A program made the translations under genes and the position numbers. Below, one piece after another: positions 1 to 10,011 of a stretch of 64,000 bases of DNA. The notes beneath the pieces are model-generated. The model saw only the letters and a list, made by a program, of their open reading frames with translations, did no database searches and was not told the origin of the DNA. The stretch comes from Vreelandella neptunia. GTDB lineage: Bacteria; Pseudomonadota; Gammaproteobacteria; Pseudomonadales; Halomonadaceae. The stretch lies in NCBI RefSeq assembly GCF_034479615.1, contig NZ_CP140255.1:4340001-4404000 (forward strand), in the 5' to 3' direction. Numbering within the stretch: the first letter of the stretch is position 1; each line of letters opens with the position of its first letter.

Positions 1-2
1 AA

Positions 3-182
3 GAAATTTACAGCCATCGTATGTCTGTCGTGGAACCCGTCTTTGGCAACATTGGCACGACGAAAAGACTGAACCGCTTCAGCCTTCGGGGTAAGAAAAA
101 GGTGCAAGGTCAGTGGCAGCTTTACTGCTTAGTGCACAATATTGAGAAGTTAGCGAATTATGGTCATTTGGCCGCGTCATGA
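3..182 (+). pseudogene. C-terminal end of an IS1182-type transposase, cut by the window edge
   Basis: The reading frame is open from base 3 to a TGA at 180-182 and gives about 59 residues. They include YSHRMSVVEPVFGNI and a tail LVHNIEKLANYG, which is the typical C-terminus of IS1182/IS5-like DDE transposases. The 5' part lies outside the window, so completeness cannot be judged. The stretch near 340-356 resembles the tails that follow such transposases, so the IS end may be there; I could not define an inverted repeat. Confidence 0.75.
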
Positions 183-1591
183 AGGGCTTGGAGCAGGGTA
201 TGTCGCTTCATAAGTGAAAAATAGCTCTCTTAACTGGCATTAGGCGCGCACCTTAGCGGCTGAATGGCGATATTAGGATGACTCAGCCATATGACTGACT
301 GAGCCAAAAGATTAAGACGACAGGCGATAGAAGTGCTCGAAATCGGGTTTTTCTACAGCCTCGTTGGACGATTTTATGTCTTCGGCACTACTAGTCATGG
401 TGAAAAGATAACGATACATGAGCTAAATTCATGATAGCTACAGATACCGTGAAAATGGTGAGTTACCGCTGCGTTTGTTTTTGAGACTGCCTACTATACG
501 GATGCTTAAACCACACATGCGCATCATGAATTGCGATCTTTATACCTAGCCCACCAGATTAGTAGGACTGATATTATAAAAGCAGCAATAATAATACCTA
601 GAACCCCATAAACTTCACTTGTCATCATCAGCTTTCTCGCTTAAGGCTGGTTATATAAATATACCGACATTAGCTTGTGACTGGCAATTATTCATTTTCT
701 GCAAAAAAACAATCTTTCAATAAGAGTAAATAACATACAGAGTCAGATAAGTGAAAAATCCATTAAGACCTGTGACGTATCATATATAACCCCTCTCTTA
801 TATATTTACAACTCTAGAATTAAAAATAGCAATATGTATTACATAATTTACGCTTTTAACCGTCTGGCTTTGACAATTATCTGTAAACTGGTAAAAATCA
901 TAAGATTGATAAAACGTAGGCTGCCAAATTTCACATAGGCTTGCGATCATTATTAAGACAAAATACTGTGAGTATTTCCCTGCAACTAGGCTGATCTACC
1001 GCTGTGCTGTACAAATGTCAGTATGTTCATTCATACTTAATATGCCATGAGCGAATCTCGACCTTAGCCTCAACCTTTCCACATAGCTCGTATTAATCAA
1101 AAACTATCAACAATTCACCTATTGCACTCTTTCCTAGAACTATTTTGAGCCGATTTAGCTGCTTCTAAGCGATTCTTAAAGCATATAACCTGCCAACGAT
1201 TTGAATCATAACTTAAACTATTTTTTCACAAAATATCCCTGTCTCCTTTAACACATTTATAAAGCTAGCTTTTACCATATTGCCTGCCTTAACTTAAGTC
1301 AACAAATAGCTAAAAACCACGACTTCAGCAAACAACCAGTATTATTATAAATAATTTTATATAAGTCTCAAACATTAAAATATATGCAGCCAAGTTCCAG
1401 CTACGATACTACGATACTATCGTAATATGATAGCGACATAGCATTTTAGGCATCCCAGCCGAGCCTCCAGGCTCACTTAACCGCGAACTTAAATCGCCTA
1501 AAATTATTTGAAAAATACACTTGCACATCTATAAAAAACTAATTAACTTATCAGCATCAAAAGTAATTTACGAAACTAGGCGCCTCAGTTA
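183..1591. other. AT-rich 1.4-kb stretch without a recognisable gene
   Basis: No ORF with recognisable coding character was found on either strand. The stretch is clearly more AT-rich than the metal-resistance region. Near its end, at 1402-1424, lies a short repeat and palindrome listed separately. It may hold the end of the recombinase element and its promoter; nothing else is seen. Confidence 0.5.
1402..1424. promoter_or_regulatory. Palindrome with an extra half-site upstream of the recombinase operon
   Basis: TACGATA-C-TATCGTA (1410-1424) is a perfect 7-bp inverted repeat around a single base. It is directly preceded by another TACGATAC (1402-1409). It lies about 170 bp before the first gene of the three-gene operon. 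It could be an operator or a recombinase binding site; the role is inference. Confidence 0.35.
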
Positions 1592-2101
1592 ATGATCAAC
1601 GTTATCGGCTCTCGAGTGGTTCTCACTTCTCAAATAAAGATCTCAGAACAGATAGCGAGCACTGTTAGAAAAACATTATTTGGGCGCCCTCCCTTATTGC
1701 AAGATGCACGCGACTTAACTGACGAAGCCATCATTATGGCAATTCTTCTATCACCGCCAATTGTTTATGAGAAAAAGAGCCTAGTCGGCAAAAGGCTCTA
1801 TATATGTATTGCCAACTTCCGATCTCTTCAGCTTGCTGGACTACTACCTGGCTCTTCAAAAATCAGAGTCAATCTTATTGAGCCACCCTCTCATTTTAAT
1901 ATTGACTCGGTGTCACTCATGTTAAATATGATCAGTGATCTGGCTTTATCTTTAGATCCCGATAAAGCAGGACCATATTTTTTAGAGCTTCGAAACCATG
2001 CTATCGACTACTCGCCGGACGTACTAAGTTCCATCTCGACTAAATGTCGATTTAAAAAATCGTTTCTAGAAGCTATTGGCATAAACCGAAAAAAATACTG
2101 A
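1592..2101 (+). CDS. Unrecognised 169-aa protein, first gene of the recombinase operon
   Basis: I do not recognise this protein family. It has no signal peptide, membrane segment or metal motif, and the C-terminus is basic. It lies 19 bp upstream of the 794-aa recombinase-like gene on the same strand, so the three genes probably form one transcript. The position suggests an accessory DNA-binding or directionality role in recombination, but that rests only on context. Codon use is AT-rich like the next two genes, which sets the trio apart from the metal genes downstream. Confidence 0.6.
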   Translation: MINVIGSRVVLTSQIKISEQIASTVRKTLFGRPPLLQDARDLTDEAIIMAILLSPPIVYEKKSLVGKRLYICIANFRSLQLAGLLPGSSKIRVNLIEPPSHFNIDSVSLMLNMISDLALSLDPDKAGPYFLELRNHAIDYSPDVLSSISTKCRFKKSFLEAIGINRKKY

Positions 2102-2120
2102 TAACGATAAGGGCTTCAAA

Positions 2121-4505
2121 ATGATATTTAAAATAAAAATGAAATCGCTCCTTGAGGATGCGATACAGCCACGCTCCGACTATTTTTATTTTATACAGCT
2201 CCAATCAGCATTGATTTACACGCTTCAGCATCTTATGCTTATAGGTGATGACTGCTGGAATGAAGCAGCGATCAAAGATTTGATCACAGGCATTGAGAAT
2301 AAAGACATTGAGTTTCAAGTTGAGTCAGGTAAAGGCGAGAAGGGCATTTACGGCACTAACCCAATTCACGGTGCACTGTATAAAACATCTCAAAATATCG
2401 ATACGGAAAATAGGTTCAAGCTTATCGCCCACATTATCAATGCGGCTTTTCAATGGCGAAAAGAGATTGAAGCATTACCCGTTAATCAAACTCTAACAGA
2501 CCATAATAACAAACGTCTCAATATAGCTACTTATCAAAAAAACCTCGAAGCAGCTTGCAAAGTTGCCCGGCGCATGAAGGCTGATGAGCTAGCCCAGCTT
2601 GCACCATGGAATCAATCCACCCATGCATTATTAAAATCCTGTCAAAGACTTATCGAAAAAAAGGTAGCAGGTAGTGAAGCCTATATACAAGAACTAGAGC
2701 GCTTTTTTGCGTACGCTCTCAATGCTCGGCAGCCGCGAAAAAATTATCGCACTGAGCAAGAGAGTACCGATAATTATTTACTGCCTCAACGCACTCGGCC
2801 GATCGATATTGATCCTGAAGAGCCATGGCAAGAACTATCAAGTTCAGTTATAACGTTTCCATCTCAAGCAGTAGATTACAGCGCGTTACGCCAAGCTGGC
2901 CTCTCTGCTAATGAAGAAAGCTCGTCAATTGAATTAATACAGAGCGAAAAGCCATTAGCGTTAGCGAGAGGCGACTCGTCGCTTCAATCTGTTTTTCGCG
3001 CGCGTTCTCAACAGCTGCATTTAGCTAAAGCAGCACAGTTATTGCCTGGGCGATGGGAACACCTCGCTGCATATGATTTATTTCATTTACAGATACAGCT
3101 TAATCACACAAAGCAAAACCAACCCTTCCTGAGCTGTATTATTGGGCTATTGCTATTAACGGGCCGTAGTTTGAGTAGCATACTTGAGGCTCATGTCGTT
3201 AAGCGCATTGAACAAATTCCCAAAAATACCCTTCAAGATCAATCGCTGTATCTATTATCTGACGCGACAGGCTGGATAACAGGCGTTATTAGACCGCCCG
3301 ATAGTCGCCAATCGAGCAGCCAATGGCGTTCGAACATGCGTAAAACACAAACACATCTCATATTCCCGCTTCCCAGTTTTTTACAACCGATCGTCGCTTT
3401 ACTTACTAAGTATAAAGGACACAGGATACGAAAGAGGTCAGTCGCCTTATTTTCCGACCAATTTAAACATCAATTTACGGCTGAGCTTAAACAATTGCTA
3501 GCGGATACTAATCGTAAAGAGGGTACGCGACTGACAATACATCGATTAGGGATGCATTTGTTCAATACGCTCAATACGGGTGATGCTGATCTAACTGCTG
3601 CCTGCCTGATTACAGCGCGCGTACCCTCTTTTGGCCAACAGGCATCACTCTACTACTTTGCGCCCAGTCTTGATTACTTAACACAACGTTACCTGGAAGC
3701 AATGCGCATCATTGAGCAACAGTGGCAAGGCTCACTAGCTGAAAAGAACCAACAAACTACCAAAAAAACTCACTCAGGTTTGCTCCCCTATTCGCAACGA
3801 GAAACAGCTCACTACGTAGGTTCTCAGCTTGTACCCACTAGAGCTTATGTTGAGAAGCTAGTATCTCATATGCAGCAACAATTAACGGAAGCCGATCAGA
3901 GCGGTTCGCTGTTTGAGAAAATTGTGAGTGTACATAACTGCTACACGTCTTACACCATTGCGATGCTGATGTTTTGTACTGGGTATCGCAGCATTCGCGA
4001 CCCATTACCCCGATGGAACCAGCTTTCGTTATCACGCAGCTTAATCGTCATCGCTGATAAAACTGATGATACACAAAGCCACGCTCGCTTTTTGCCGCTG
4101 CCCACGCTAATGGTGACACAGCTCAACCATTATTTACGTCATCGCGAGGCCGTGGTGGGCCGTCTACAACTATATCTTGAACAAAAATGGGACACCCCTT
4201 TTCTTTTTCTTGATACACACGGCCATCCTAAACAAGTCTCTCCCAAACGTCTTCAAAAGCAATTAAATTGGCCTGGCTCTCCGCCACTGAATATCAACCG
4301 TCACTTTCTTCATACACAGCTTAAAGAAAGCGGCAGCTCCTCTGAACTAGTGGATGCATTCATGGGCCACTGGGATGCTGGCCAAGAACCTTGGTCGAAA
4401 CATTCTACATTTTGCCCACGGAAATATCGTGAGCACATTAGCTCAGCCATGGAGTCGTTGATGCAAAAACAAGGGTGGAAAGCAATTGAAGGGTCAGTGT
4501 TATGA
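2121..4505 (+). CDS. Large degenerate tyrosine-recombinase-like protein
   Basis: This 794-aa protein shows two stretches resembling tyrosine-recombinase catalytic cores. The C-terminal one has FCTGYRSIRD near residue 620 and, around residues 720-775, NRHFLHTQL followed by DAFMGHWDAGQEPW. That is the R...H...GHW layout of a divergent integrase family in which the usual HxxR and tyrosine contexts are altered. A mid-protein region (IIGLLLLTGRSLSSI near 345, TIHRLGMHLFN near 475) looks like a second, weaker core. It overlaps the following gene by 4 bp (ATGA), so translation is coupled. It may act with the 1092-aa protein as a partner or accessory subunit. Catalytic competence is doubtful. Confidence 0.6.
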   Translation: MIFKIKMKSLLEDAIQPRSDYFYFIQLQSALIYTLQHLMLIGDDCWNEAAIKDLITGIENKDIEFQVESGKGEKGIYGTNPIHGALYKTSQNIDTENRFKLIAHIINAAFQWRKEIEALPVNQTLTDHNNKRLNIATYQKNLEAACKVARRMKADELAQLAPWNQSTHALLKSCQRLIEKKVAGSEAYIQELERFFAYALNARQPRKNYRTEQESTDNYLLPQRTRPIDIDPEEPWQELSSSVITFPSQAVDYSALRQAGLSANEESSSIELIQSEKPLALARGDSSLQSVFRARSQQLHLAKAAQLLPGRWEHLAAYDLFHLQIQLNHTKQNQPFLSCIIGLLLLTGRSLSSILEAHVVKRIEQIPKNTLQDQSLYLLSDATGWITGVIRPPDSRQSSSQWRSNMRKTQTHLIFPLPSFLQPIVALLTKYKGHRIRKRSVALFSDQFKHQFTAELKQLLADTNRKEGTRLTIHRLGMHLFNTLNTGDADLTAACLITARVPSFGQQASLYYFAPSLDYLTQRYLEAMRIIEQQWQGSLAEKNQQTTKKTHSGLLPYSQRETAHYVGSQLVPTRAYVEKLVSHMQQQLTEADQSGSLFEKIVSVHNCYTSYTIAMLMFCTGYRSIRDPLPRWNQLSLSRSLIVIADKTDDTQSHARFLPLPTLMVTQLNHYLRHREAVVGRLQLYLEQKWDTPFLFLDTHGHPKQVSPKRLQKQLNWPGSPPLNINRHFLHTQLKESGSSSELVDAFMGHWDAGQEPWSKHSTFCPRKYREHISSAMESLMQKQGWKAIEGSVL

Positions 4506-7500
4506 GTGAACACATAATTTGGAAAGGCTGGAAATTAACGCCTCCGATACAAGCAAGTACTGACGGCGAAGCGTCTCGTAGCTATCAACGCGCACGCGAA
4601 AAATACAAAGAGCTGTCCTCAGCACTTGAACAGATAGAGGCACTTGTGCCAGGTGCCGCTGAAGGGTGCCATGGATTAGTCTTTTCAGAACGAGCTATCA
4701 GCGATGCGTTTGAGTCGATTCATTCGATCACAAGTCCACAAAAACTACGCCAGCAACATAATTTTCTAGTGAGCGGTTTGGAGCGCGGCGCGCGCGAGCT
4801 AAATTGGCAAGTCAGCATCCCGAGCCCGATGGTCACTCTGCCACGCAAATCGCCGCAAGTAACGACTGGCACTTTTAGTCAGCTACATGGCTGGGATACC
4901 GCTGTAAACATCCACGATCAATTATTGCCCCCAACCAAGCTTCATCAGAATAAATTAAAAGAATGGTTGGCGGGACGCTTTTTATTTCAGCTAGTTCGGG
5001 AAGGCGCCCTGCTAAATAAAGAGTGGCTAAGGCAGGTTCCCTTAGCAGTTAGCGACGGTATTACGTTTGTAGGTGATATTGGTTATCTAACGCTAAAAAA
5101 AGAGCTGAATTCTGAACAACCTAGCAGCAAAAATAAACCTATTTTCAAAAATTTCAATGTAAATGAGTCACCTGAACACCTTTTTGAGTATGAGCGTCAA
5201 TATCAATATAGACGGCTCTTTCTAAGTCCTATGAGCCACCTATTGCTACTGAGTTACTATCAACAATACAGCCTAAGTTGGCCACAGAATGCAGGTGCCG
5301 AAAAAGCGCTACTGCACTATGCCAACAGTATCTCTAAAGAATTTTCTAATGCAAATTTGGCCTCCATTTTATCTGTGGCAAAAACGTCATCTTCACTGGA
5401 AATGATGCCCTTACTGACACATTATGCTAGCCAGTTTGACGTCTCATTATCGCTTCGCCCCACCACATGGCAACGACTTGTACATCGGCAAGTGTTGGTT
5501 AAACAACCCGAAGATGCCTCACTCGAACCAGCTTATATTCCCATCCAACCTTTGCCGAAGCGGAAGGGAAAGTATCCAGATCAATTAGTGCAGCTCATTA
5601 AATTACAGCGCTGTATCCCAGCCTCCCTCATTGGCCAAGCGGGTAGAAATAAGGCCATCGCGAATATCGATAACTTTTTGTCGTCAGAGGAAGGAAATGG
5701 AGTACTCGTTACACTATTAGCGGCCTGGGCTAAAAGACTCATGCAAAAAGGGGGACGGGTTAAATCAAAGCTTACTCCGAGCACGGTCAGAACCTATCGT
5801 TCCCATATAGCCCGCCCGCTGGTGATACACGGCTATGATATACACGATATTCAAGCGCTGGATGCGAGTGAATGGCAGAAGCTTTACGAAAATGTACTGA
5901 ATGATGCTAAGACCACGGGAAGCCGTTCAAGGGCACAAAACCGTTTACGAGATTTCCACGATTTTGTTATGGATACTTACTCGGTTCCAGACGTAGAACT
6001 CGGTGGAAACGATGGGATAGCAGGACGTGTTGATGTAAACATCATCACACCAGCAGAATACGGGCGGGCCACCGCTATCATCGTAAGCTCTAAACAGTCG
6101 AATAGATTGCGTAAGATGCAGGCATTAGCGCTAATACTTGGCTATCGTCTCGGTTTACGTCGCAGTGAATGTGCCTTACTTATGCGCCGGGATATAGCGT
6201 TTATACAGCATTCTGAGGATATATTTGGTGAAGTTATTGTTCGCGCTAATCCATACCGACGCGGTAAAAGCTATTCAGCAACCAGACGTTTACCTCTCTG
6301 GCTATTATCGCCCCTAGAGCGAAAATTACTTGTTTGGTGCTATAACCAAACTTATAAAGACAGCAAGGTTCGGACGGTGCATAAACAGCTTCTGTTTTGT
6401 CCCGGTGTCAGTAGTCATGACATACTAAGTGATAACGAACTTTTCCAGCCTATCCAAACGGCACTAAAAGTGGCAAGTGGCGATACTTCAGTTCGCTATC
6501 ATCACTTACGACATACCTTTGTTACGCAAAACATCTTACGTTTCCTAGAAAATAATCCCAACGAACTGCTGCCTAAAGAGTGGTTAGAGGGTGAGAGTGC
6601 CGACAAAGAACCTTATATTACGAATTTTGACTTCTCTACACTAGCGGGTCTTCCTTCACAAAATCGCCCGTCACGCAAGCGATTGTGGCAGCTATCATTA
6701 TTGACTGGCCATGCCAGCCCTGATGAAACACTTAGCTCTTATACACACTTGTTAGATTGGGTGATGGGGCATTATCTTCGCGAACGCTTTAATCCGGTTG
6801 TTTCATCTGACATGCAGTCGGTCTTATTTAAAAATCAGTCAAAAACAGCGGTGACTAGTTGGCGAAATCGTAAAGGTTTAAAAGGACAAACACGGGCTAG
6901 TGATATCTTGAACCAATTGAAATCTGAAGGGCAGGACTATCTCGCTGATAATCGCTTGGAGCCTTTCTTCCAGCTATATGAGTCCCCCGCCATAAACCCG
7001 CTAGATAACGCAACTGCACTATTTACATGGCCGAATGCCACAACGATCTATCAATGCCTGCGATTGATCGAACAGCAAGAACACCAGGGGGTCTCGCTAG
7101 GTAATGCTATTCAGTATGCCGCAAGGAGCTTTTTGTTCGCTCCTAACCAGCTCGACCGCTGGGTAAAAAGCGGTGAGAAGCTTATGACCCGAAGGACCCG
7201 ACGGACGAATTCGGCATTTAGTCGAGGAGACAATGTAAATCGGCGAAGTGAGCTTGCCGCCTCTCAAGTTGTTTATATGCCCGAGCTTCGACGGTGTATG
7301 GCACCTCCGTTAAAGCCGCAGGTATTGAAGGAGGCTGATCAATTTTTTCATAAACTACTAGATTGGTGTCGAGCAAACCCCGAAAAAGCGGAAAAAAGCT
7401 TTGTCACATTTCGCAATCATATGCAACGCAGTACGGGCCATATTAAGCTTCCAGATGCAGTAGCTATAAACACCGTCCGCGATATTCTTCGTCCATTGGG

Positions 7501-7780
7501 CTGTCTACAGCACGCCTACCTAGTAGTTGAAGTGGAAACAAACGCTGTTGAGAAGAAAGTAAAGCGGCATTGGGCACAGGCAACTGATATCCCAGTAAAA
7601 CGCATAATATCGATACCAACCCCCTCCCGCTCTGGGCGAACGCGTCATTGGTACGGTAATGCTCATCTCAAAATCACCCGCGGCGATTATAAAGATGCGG
7701 AGCAGCCACTGTGGGAGGCAATACGTTTTGCATCATTTATGATACTCCTCGTAGCAGATATAACTGACCAATACGAGTGA
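4502..7780 (+). CDS. Very large tyrosine recombinase (site-specific integrase)
   Basis: The protein has 1092 aa, about three times a normal phage integrase. The core is in the middle. YRLGLRRSE near residue 550 gives the first catalytic Arg, YHHLRHTF near 666 gives HxxR, LTGHASPDE near 735 gives the H/W position, and SSYTHLLDW near 746 gives the nucleophilic Tyr. Long N- and C-terminal regions without known domains flank it. The start overlaps the previous gene by 4 bp. Operons of several large recombinases are known from integrative elements such as the GInt type; sizes and order here are not an obvious match. A hairpin overlapping the stop codon probably ends the transcript. Confidence 0.8.
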   Translation: MSEHIIWKGWKLTPPIQASTDGEASRSYQRAREKYKELSSALEQIEALVPGAAEGCHGLVFSERAISDAFESIHSITSPQKLRQQHNFLVSGLERGARELNWQVSIPSPMVTLPRKSPQVTTGTFSQLHGWDTAVNIHDQLLPPTKLHQNKLKEWLAGRFLFQLVREGALLNKEWLRQVPLAVSDGITFVGDIGYLTLKKELNSEQPSSKNKPIFKNFNVNESPEHLFEYERQYQYRRLFLSPMSHLLLLSYYQQYSLSWPQNAGAEKALLHYANSISKEFSNANLASILSVAKTSSSLEMMPLLTHYASQFDVSLSLRPTTWQRLVHRQVLVKQPEDASLEPAYIPIQPLPKRKGKYPDQLVQLIKLQRCIPASLIGQAGRNKAIANIDNFLSSEEGNGVLVTLLAAWAKRLMQKGGRVKSKLTPSTVRTYRSHIARPLVIHGYDIHDIQALDASEWQKLYENVLNDAKTTGSRSRAQNRLRDFHDFVMDTYSVPDVELGGNDGIAGRVDVNIITPAEYGRATAIIVSSKQSNRLRKMQALALILGYRLGLRRSECALLMRRDIAFIQHSEDIFGEVIVRANPYRRGKSYSATRRLPLWLLSPLERKLLVWCYNQTYKDSKVRTVHKQLLFCPGVSSHDILSDNELFQPIQTALKVASGDTSVRYHHLRHTFVTQNILRFLENNPNELLPKEWLEGESADKEPYITNFDFSTLAGLPSQNRPSRKRLWQLSLLTGHASPDETLSSYTHLLDWVMGHYLRERFNPVVSSDMQSVLFKNQSKTAVTSWRNRKGLKGQTRASDILNQLKSEGQDYLADNRLEPFFQLYESPAINPLDNATALFTWPNATTIYQCLRLIEQQEHQGVSLGNAIQYAARSFLFAPNQLDRWVKSGEKLMTRRTRRTNSAFSRGDNVNRRSELAASQVVYMPELRRCMAPPLKPQVLKEADQFFHKLLDWCRANPEKAEKSFVTFRNHMQRSTGHIKLPDAVAINTVRDILRPLGCLQHAYLVVEVETNAVEKKVKRHWAQATDIPVKRIISIPTPSRSGRTRHWYGNAHLKITRGDYKDAEQPLWEAIRFASFMILLVADITDQYE

Positions 7781-7798
7781 TGGGAAGTATCCCATCAC
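7777..7798 (+). terminator. Hairpin at the end of the recombinase operon
   Basis: GTGATGGGA and TCCCATCAC are perfect 9-bp arms around AGTA, and the stem includes the stop codon of the 1092-aa gene. No long T-run follows. It lies between two convergent transcription units, so it may serve as a terminator or mark an element boundary. Confidence 0.4.
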
Positions 7799-7865
7799 AG
7801 CACTTATCCCCACTCTCTCGACTAAAAGGGGTGTGGGTAAGTTATACTTGTTAGCAGAAGTGAAT

Positions 7866-8150
7866 TTAGACGTTCAATACCTCATAAGCCGTGATGAAAC
7901 ACAGCTTTTGGCTGACAAAGTTGGCCCAGCGTATTGTTACCAGAAGGCGCTGACCCATTTTCGGAACTCCCTTCTCGCCCACCTGACGGTCGGTCAAGAA
8001 GACACGGAGGTTGCCTTTAGGGCCAATCAGATAAAGCGACCACACCTGATGCTGCATTAACCATTCTGGCCCCTCCACTCCTGCTACGTAAACCTCACCT
8101 TCGAACTGATAATCTGCTTTCTGAGTGGTTCGTTGCGATGTTACTGCCAT
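7866..8150 (-). CDS. Unrecognised 94-aa protein, last gene of the integrase operon
   Basis: No known family was recognised. The start at 8150 (MAVTSQRTTQK) is chosen because it overlaps the end of the upstream gene, whose last codons CAG-TAA share bases with this ATG-GCA-GTA. A longer version starting at 8171 is possible but less likely. The protein is soluble and rich in beta-type hydrophobic alternation. Coupling to the xis-int genes suggests it belongs to the same mobile element. Confidence 0.5.
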   Translation of the reverse strand: MAVTSQRTTQKADYQFEGEVYVAGVEGPEWLMQHQVWSLYLIGPKGNLRVFLTDRQVGEKGVPKMGQRLLVTIRWANFVSQKLCFITAYEVLNV

Positions 8151-8461
8151 GCTTGATCCTCCCAAGCCCACAGCGTGCGCTCTAGTTCCGCAAGAAGACG
8201 CGGGATCGCTTGACGGTTAGCGTCAAGGCCAAGTTGTTGAAGGGTGCGCGCTACCCAGGTCGTTAACGCATCCAGGTTGCTGTTCTCTTGCCCATCACCA
8301 AGCCACATCACGAGCGCGCAGCCAGAAGTCAAGCTGGTGGCGGCGGCCAAGGACTCTGCCAAGCGGCGTTCTAGGCGGCGCTGTGATTGGATAGCTGCCG
8401 TGACGCGCAGGGAGTGTTCGATATCGTCGCGGTTCAATTTTAGAGTATTGAGCTGTTTCAT
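8141..8461 (-). CDS. Unrecognised 106-aa helical protein in the integrase operon
   Basis: The protein is mostly helical with Arg- and Leu-rich stretches (RRLERRLAESLAAA) and shows no catalytic motif I know. It starts 9 bp after the integrase stop and overlaps the next small gene, so it is cotranscribed with xis and int. A role in the maintenance or regulation of the element is possible but unproven. Confidence 0.5.
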   Translation of the reverse strand: MKQLNTLKLNRDDIEHSLRVTAAIQSQRRLERRLAESLAAATSLTSGCALVMWLGDGQENSNLDALTTWVARTLQQLGLDANRQAIPRLLAELERTLWAWEDQAWQ

Positions 8462-8470
8462 CGTCTTCTC

Positions 8471-9634
8471 CTAGGCGCGTTTCTGGTTAAGCATGCGCTC
8501 AAACGCAGAGCCGTCTTGGCGCGTTAGGTTGGGCACAAAGCGTGAGTAAACACGGAAAAGCATTTCCGTTGTGGTATGACCCATCTGGCGTGCAATCCAC
8601 TCGGGGCTCTCGCCTGCCGCCAACCATAATGTCGCCGCGGTATGGCGTGTCTGGTAGGGCCGACGCTTATTCATCCCCAGCTCTTCTAGCAACGGATACC
8701 AGACGCGCTTAGTGACGTTATGATGCGATAGCGCGGTGCCTTTACGCGTCGTGAAGACCAGACCTGTCTTCCCAGTGACTTCAAACTGAGCTTTCAAGGC
8801 ATCAAAGACCGGCTGCGACATATCAATCGCACGAAAGGACCCATCGTTCTTAGTGGGCACAACCTTGCCGTTCACCATCGCTTGATGCACTAGAATCTGA
8901 CGTCGGGAGAAATCCACATGCTCCCAGGTTAAGCCGTCAATCTCGCCGGTTCGCATGCCCGTGAAGAAGCGCACGGTGTAGTACTGACGAAAGTCGTCGC
9001 GGACGTTACTGATGATCCGCTGCACCTCATCTAGGGAAAACGGTTCCACATCGGTACGTGGCACATTGAGCGATTTAATCCCGCGGTACGGTGAGCTAAA
9101 CTCATAGCGGTCGGCGGCTTCATTCAACATCATGCGCAATGGCGTCATGATGTGGTTGATACGGCTAGCAGAGAGTTTCTTGCCGCTCCGGGTATTTACT
9201 TTGGCGAGTGACGCCCGGAACTCAAGAATTTCTGCACGGGTGATGCTGCCGACTTCTTTATGCCCTAACGCTGGCAAAATATGTCGATCCAGACACCCCT
9301 GCACGGTGACGATCTGTGACTCGCGCCACTCAATCTCTTTCTCCGCAAACCACGTCTCAGCAAAGCCGCGCAGTAATGGCGTCGCTTGATAACCTCCTAA
9401 GGTAGTCAGTGCACGCTTGCTTAACGTCTTTGCTCGCGGGCTATCCGGGAAGTAGCGACCATAATCGAACGTGCCCAGCGTAATCTCCGCTTCGATTTTC
9501 TCCAGAATCCGCTCTAACTTTTTACGGTTAGCAGCTATGTTGTCTAGGGTGGTTTGCTCGCGACACCGTTTACCTAGATACCGAAAATCAAAAAAGAGTT
9601 TATTCGTTTTCTCTCGCACTCGAATCTTACCCAT
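8471..9634 (-). CDS. int: Phage-type tyrosine integrase
   Basis: With the start at 9634 (MGKIRVREKTNK) the protein has 387 aa, a normal size for phage and island integrases. The N-terminal basic arm-binding domain (RVREKTNKLFFDFRY) resembles the DUF3596-type integrases. The catalytic core has FFTGMRTGEIDGL (Arg), YQTRHTAATLWL (HxxR), MGHTTTEML (His) and VYSRFVPN (Tyr). A longer start at 9742 would overlap the whole end of the upstream gene and is rejected. The chosen ATG overlaps the stop of the xis-like gene by 8 bp. The enzyme would cut and rejoin the attachment site of this island; no att repeat pair could be identified. Confidence 0.85.
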   Translation of the reverse strand: MGKIRVREKTNKLFFDFRYLGKRCREQTTLDNIAANRKKLERILEKIEAEITLGTFDYGRYFPDSPRAKTLSKRALTTLGGYQATPLLRGFAETWFAEKEIEWRESQIVTVQGCLDRHILPALGHKEVGSITRAEILEFRASLAKVNTRSGKKLSASRINHIMTPLRMMLNEAADRYEFSSPYRGIKSLNVPRTDVEPFSLDEVQRIISNVRDDFRQYYTVRFFTGMRTGEIDGLTWEHVDFSRRQILVHQAMVNGKVVPTKNDGSFRAIDMSQPVFDALKAQFEVTGKTGLVFTTRKGTALSHHNVTKRVWYPLLEELGMNKRRPYQTRHTAATLWLAAGESPEWIARQMGHTTTEMLFRVYSRFVPNLTRQDGSAFERMLNQKRA

Positions 9635-9863
9635 AGCAAACACCCCCTCCAGCCATCGGTACGCCAATACTTTCTTCTTTCGAGTGCAGCTGCATATCGC
9701 GCTCGATTGGCTCCCACAAATAAAGAATCTTGCGGCCGCCAAACGGACGTATGTAATGAATACCTTCCAGCAACACGCTGTCCTTCAGGCGTTCGCGAAT
9801 AGTGCGCGAGTCATATTTGATGCGCTCGGCAAGCTCTGCGGTTGTTAGATAGCAATAAGACAT
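9627..9863 (-). CDS. xis: Excisionase-like small HTH protein
   Basis: This 78-aa protein begins LTTAELAERIKYDSRTIRERLKD, a winged-helix/excisionase-type N-terminus, followed by LEGIHYIRPFGGRKILYLW, typical of small island Xis/AlpA-like proteins. Its position directly upstream of and overlapping int is classic for xis-int pairs. It would bind DNA next to the attachment site, direct excision, and may control the operon. The promoter must lie in the 150 bp shared with the divergent HTH gene. Confidence 0.7.
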   Translation of the reverse strand: MSYCYLTTAELAERIKYDSRTIRERLKDSVLLEGIHYIRPFGGRKILYLWEPIERDMQLHSKEESIGVPMAGGGVCYG

Positions 9864-9926
9864 TTTCTCTCTCCTCGTGGTAGAGTCTTAGAAGCTCATT
9901 AGGACTTACCAAGAAACTTAATGATC

Positions 9927-9941
9927 TCCTGAAGAACAGGA
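9927..9941. promoter_or_regulatory. Small palindrome in the divergent xis / HTH intergenic region
   Basis: TCCTG-AAGAA-CAGGA lies midway between the minus-strand xis gene and the plus-strand HTH gene and may be an operator of the HTH protein. A similar but longer dyad (CCTG-AAA-CAGG core) occurs at 16396-16416. The link between the two is only similarity. Confidence 0.3.
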
Positions 9942-10011
9942 TAGGCTATAAAAGACCTTTTGCAAGCCTTTTAGATCTACAGGAGAACAAATAAATTTAT
10001 AGAGAGTCATT

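Noticed and set aside
8471..9634. The integrase as an integron IntI serving the attC array
   Set aside because: Its N-terminus and motifs are those of phage/island integrases and no IntI-specific patch was recognised. It is paired with xis.
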